This document shows positions 6,418-7,846 of a stretch of 7,846 bases of DNA, in pieces. Numbering within the stretch: the stretch's first letter is position 1; each line of letters starts with the position of its first letter. A model generated the notes under the pieces. That model did no database searches and had not been told where the DNA came from. It saw only the letters and a program-made list of their open reading frames with translations. This DNA comes from Deltaproteobacteria bacterium. GTDB lineage: Bacteria > Bdellovibrionota_C > UBA2361 > JAAYZI01. The stretch lies in contig JAAYZI010000361.1 in NCBI GenBank assembly GCA_012514925.1, positions 1 through 7,846 of the forward strand. The letters run 5' to 3'. The translations under genes were made by a program, and so were the position numbers.

Positions 6418-6845
6418 TGACAAATAAGGAATCGGCTTCCGAATCCCTGCGAGGCAGACAGTTATCTGGAGCGCTGCCTTTAATCGCCACGGTGATACGA
6501 GCCTGTGAAGACACCAAAGCTCTAAATCCTGTGGTTTTAGACGTATCCAAAATCTTTTCACTTTCAGACTTTTTCGTAATCGTAAGCGGCAAATCTGATC
6601 GACAGGTGCAAGGCATCACCAATAAGATTGTGTCCAATTTGCAGGAAAAAGGGGTGAAGCCCCTGTCCGTCGAGGGCGAAGATAAGGCCCATTGGGTTCT
6701 AATCGATTTGGGTGATGTAATTATACACGTGTTCTACGAGCCGGAACGTGAGCACTATGATTTGGAATCTCTCTGGCACAACGCTAGAAAACTAGATTTA
6801 TCCAAGGAGATTGGCCCCCTTGAACTCCCTCGCCAAGCGGCTTAG
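6417..6845 (+). CDS. rsfS: Ribosome silencing factor RsfS (YbeB/Iojap family)
   Basis: RsfS binds protein uL14 on the 50S subunit and blocks its joining with 30S, lowering translation in starvation and stationary phase. The 142-residue product has the whole domain at about 22-121: VVLDVSKIFSLSDFFVIVSGKSD (as 39-61, broken by typical substitutions), DRQVQGITNKI, the SVEGEDKAHWVLIDLGDVI core (84-102) and HVFYEPEREHYDLESLW (104-120). These are family hallmarks. It is longer than the ~105 residues of E. coli RsfS, with about 15 extra residues at the N-terminus and 20 at the C-terminus. ATG 6417 has GGAG 11 nt upstream, an acceptable but long spacing. It is the first main gene of an operon with the lapA-like and TPR genes. 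The usual neighbour nadD is not next to it here. Confidence 0.95.
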   Translation: MTNKESASESLRGRQLSGALPLIATVIRACEDTKALNPVVLDVSKIFSLSDFFVIVSGKSDRQVQGITNKIVSNLQEKGVKPLSVEGEDKAHWVLIDLGDVIIHVFYEPEREHYDLESLWHNARKLDLSKEIGPLELPRQAA

Positions 6846-6849
6846 ACTA

Positions 6850-6892
6850 GCGCAGATTGCGATCCCGGCCCCACGGTCCGGGCATTCTGCGC
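6850..6892 (+). repeat. Intercistronic stem-loop between rsfS and lapA
   Basis: Outer arms GCGCAGA (6850-6856) and TCTGCGC (6886-6892) are perfect 7-bp complements; inside them CCCGG (6864-6868) pairs with CCGGG (6878-6882). The right outer arm ends one base before the GGAG of lapA (6893-6896). No T run follows, so it is not a typical terminator. It may stabilise the mRNA or modulate lapA translation. Confidence 0.6.
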
Positions 6893-6901
6893 GGAGTTCA
6901 A

Positions 6902-7165
6902 ATGATCAACAAAGCGATTAAAATCATAGCCGCCCTGGTCCTGATCGGGCTCTGTCTCTACGTTGTCACTCAAAACTCCGCAGCCGCAAAAGTTTACCTC
7001 ACCCCCGGCTGGAGCATCTCTGCCAGCACCGGTGTAATTTTAATTATAGTGTTCGTCCTGGGACTACTCTGCGCAACTATCGTGGCGGCTTACTTTGCAG
7101 TTAGGGCTGGGCTGCGCGAACGGCGCTTACTCAGAGCCGAACAAGAACGTCAAGCTTTTTTTTAG
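6902..7165 (+). CDS. lapA: LapA-like (DUF1049) small inner-membrane protein
   Basis: This 87-residue protein has two hydrophobic helices (about 5-23 and 43-66) joined by a short loop with TQNSAAAKVYL and a C-terminal basic/acidic tail, RAGLRERRLLRAEQERQ. This is the LapA/DUF1049 layout. In E. coli LapA partners with LapB, a TPR protein that controls LpxC turnover and so lipopolysaccharide synthesis; a TPR gene follows here too. ATG 6902 is chosen because GGAG is 5 nt upstream and the hydrophobic helix starts at once; a TTG in frame at 6857 would add 15 residues but has no ribosome binding site. The gene ends in eight T residues (7156-7163) running into TAG, which could allow slippage into the TPR frame. 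The symbol rests on layout and neighbour rather than strong sequence identity. Confidence 0.82.
   Translation: MINKAIKIIAALVLIGLCLYVVTQNSAAAKVYLTPGWSISASTGVILIIVFVLGLLCATIVAAYFAVRAGLRERRLLRAEQERQAFF
7156..7163 (+). other. Run of eight T at the end of lapA, possible slippage site
   Basis: The run spans the last two codons of lapA and the T of its stop. Loss of one T gives GCT TTT TTT AGG ACC ATG, joining lapA to the TPR gene without a stop; the TPR frame is indeed open upstream of its ATG back to before 7100. Confidence 0.5.
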
Positions 7166-7169
7166 GACC

Positions 7170-7742
7170 ATGCTAGAAGCCCGCAGTCTGCTCGCAGCCG
7201 GAGAGTGGTCAAAAGCCGAAGCCTTATGGAGAAAAATCGCAAAGCGAGATCCAGCTAATACAATCGCCAAGGTCGAACTCTCACGCTCAGTTGAAGGCGG
7301 GGGAGATCTTAAAGAAGCTCTGCGCATAATAGATACGGCCCGCATCAGCGATCCAAGTAATGTGGAGGTGCTTTTTCGCGCGGCTGAGCTTAACCTAGCG
7401 CTGGGTAACCGCACTGCGGCGGTTGATAATCTTGCTCTGATCCTCTACCACTTGCCGAGCCTTAAGGCCGCCCGCATGGCTCGGGATCTCTCGGAAGAGC
7501 TGGGACGCTTGCAGGACGCTTTTGAGTACCAGGAAAAGGTCCAGAGCGCAGGCGAAGAAGAAGCTCTGCTAAAAGCCGCGGGTACTCGCCTTGAATTCAA
7601 AAAACTGTTGGCCGAACATAGCGAGCCAAGTGACAAGGGCAAGAAGACTGCGGCCCTGAAAAACTTCTTAAAACGCTATGGCGACTACGCTCCCGCGCTC
7701 GAACACCTGGCTACGCTCGAGGCTGAAAACAAAATTACATGA
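7170..7742 (+). CDS. TPR protein, candidate LapB-type partner of LapA
   Basis: This 190-residue soluble protein is almost all helix pairs of TPR type: LLAAGEWSKAEALWRKIAKRDP (about 7-28), then 33-62 ending ISDPSN, 67-98 with AAELNLALGNRTAAV, and 99-126 with LGRLQDAFEYQEKV. A charged linker (148-160) and a last helix pair with YGDYAPALEHL follow. TPRs bind partner proteins; next to lapA the likely role is LapB-like control of lipopolysaccharide synthesis or assembly. It lacks the N-terminal membrane helix and C-terminal cysteine-rich rubredoxin motif of E. coli LapB and is about half its length, so I give no symbol. The ATG lies 4 nt after the lapA stop; AGGA is only 2 nt from it, so reinitiation after lapA is likely. 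The last 4 bp overlap the next start (ATGA). Confidence 0.82.
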   Translation: MLEARSLLAAGEWSKAEALWRKIAKRDPANTIAKVELSRSVEGGGDLKEALRIIDTARISDPSNVEVLFRAAELNLALGNRTAAVDNLALILYHLPSLKAARMARDLSEELGRLQDAFEYQEKVQSAGEEEALLKAAGTRLEFKKLLAEHSEPSDKGKKTAALKNFLKRYGDYAPALEHLATLEAENKIT

Positions 7743-7846
7743 TCAATTCCGTACGTGAACGCCTACGAAAATCTGACGGTGACGCAGCGTGCCAAAAGAT
7801 AATTAGTCACCGTTTACCAAGTGACTTAAAATTTTTGCTGCCTCTT
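7739..7846 (+). CDS. Unidentified gene, first 36 codons only
   Basis: An ATG at 7739 overlaps the TPR stop as ATGA and the frame stays open to the window end. The visible N-terminus starts MINSVRERLRKSDGDAA and ends with SDLKFLLPL. It shows no signal peptide and no motif I recognise. The tight overlap makes it very likely a real, co-translated gene of the rsfS operon. Its first codons contain copy 2 of the 19-bp direct repeat. Confidence 0.6.
   Translation, partial: MINSVRERLRKSDGDAACQKIISHRLPSDLKFLLPL
7742..7760 (+). repeat. 19-bp direct repeat, copy 2
   Basis: ATCAATTCCGTACGTGAAC, 18 of 19 identical to 6219-6237. Here it encodes residues 2-7 of the last gene (codons ATC to GAA, plus one base). 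Confidence 0.75.

Noticed and set aside
6353..6637. Leftward 94-codon frame over the start of rsfS
   Set aside because: It is antisense to the secure RsfS frame and its leader, and has no family match.
6857..6901. Longer LapA start at TTG 6857
   Set aside because: It would place 15 hydrophilic residues inside the intercistronic hairpin, has no ribosome site, and ATG 6902 has a well-spaced GGAG.
7127..7642. Leftward frames of 95 and 65 codons over the TPR gene
   Set aside because: They are Ser/Arg/Leu-rich mirrors of the alanine- and leucine-rich TPR frame, with no independent support.

Overview
The window looks like chromosomal DNA of a Gram-negative bacterium, about half G+C. Two things suggest this: a long surface-polysaccharide glycosyltransferase block, and an rsfS - lapA-like - TPR operon of the kind found in proteobacteria and relatives. 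A deltaproteobacteria-like or uncultured lineage is my best guess, but this is inference from gene content only. No rRNA, tRNA, CRISPR array, transposase or phage gene was seen.

Left part (1-5900), surface glycan assembly. A family-2 glycosyltransferase gene runs leftward from a GTG at 1386 and leaves the window at position 1; it has no ATG start and is easy to miss. About 190 bp of divergent regulatory DNA follows (1387-1578), with mirrored promoter-like -35 boxes set in a nested inverted repeat centred near 1476. Rightward from there lie two overlapping genes. The first (1579-4494, 971 aa) encodes a multidomain protein: SAM methyltransferase, beta-rich domain, coiled coil, three ~38-residue YYL/NPD/EGR repeats and a GT2 domain. 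The second (4485-5900, 471 aa) has four more copies of the same repeat followed by a different GT2 domain. Together the three proteins look like part of a locus that builds and perhaps methylates a cell-surface polysaccharide such as an O-antigen, capsule or exopolysaccharide.

Middle (5901-6416), noncoding. The first ~250 bp contains no gene that I recognise, only small inverted repeats. A Rho-independent-type terminator sits at 6157-6183. An extended -10 promoter at 6265-6294 then starts the next operon, with a 15-bp palindrome just downstream of the predicted start site and a possible 22-codon leader peptide whose stop overlaps the next start codon.

Right part (6417-7846), housekeeping operon. 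It contains rsfS (ribosome silencing factor), a LapA-type two-helix membrane protein, a TPR protein 4 nt downstream, and the first 36 codons of an unidentified gene that overlaps the TPR gene by 4 bp. The lapA-like gene ends in a run of eight T residues; losing one T, in the RNA or as a sequence error, would fuse the membrane anchor to the TPR protein, giving an arrangement reminiscent of a LapB-type membrane-anchored TPR protein.
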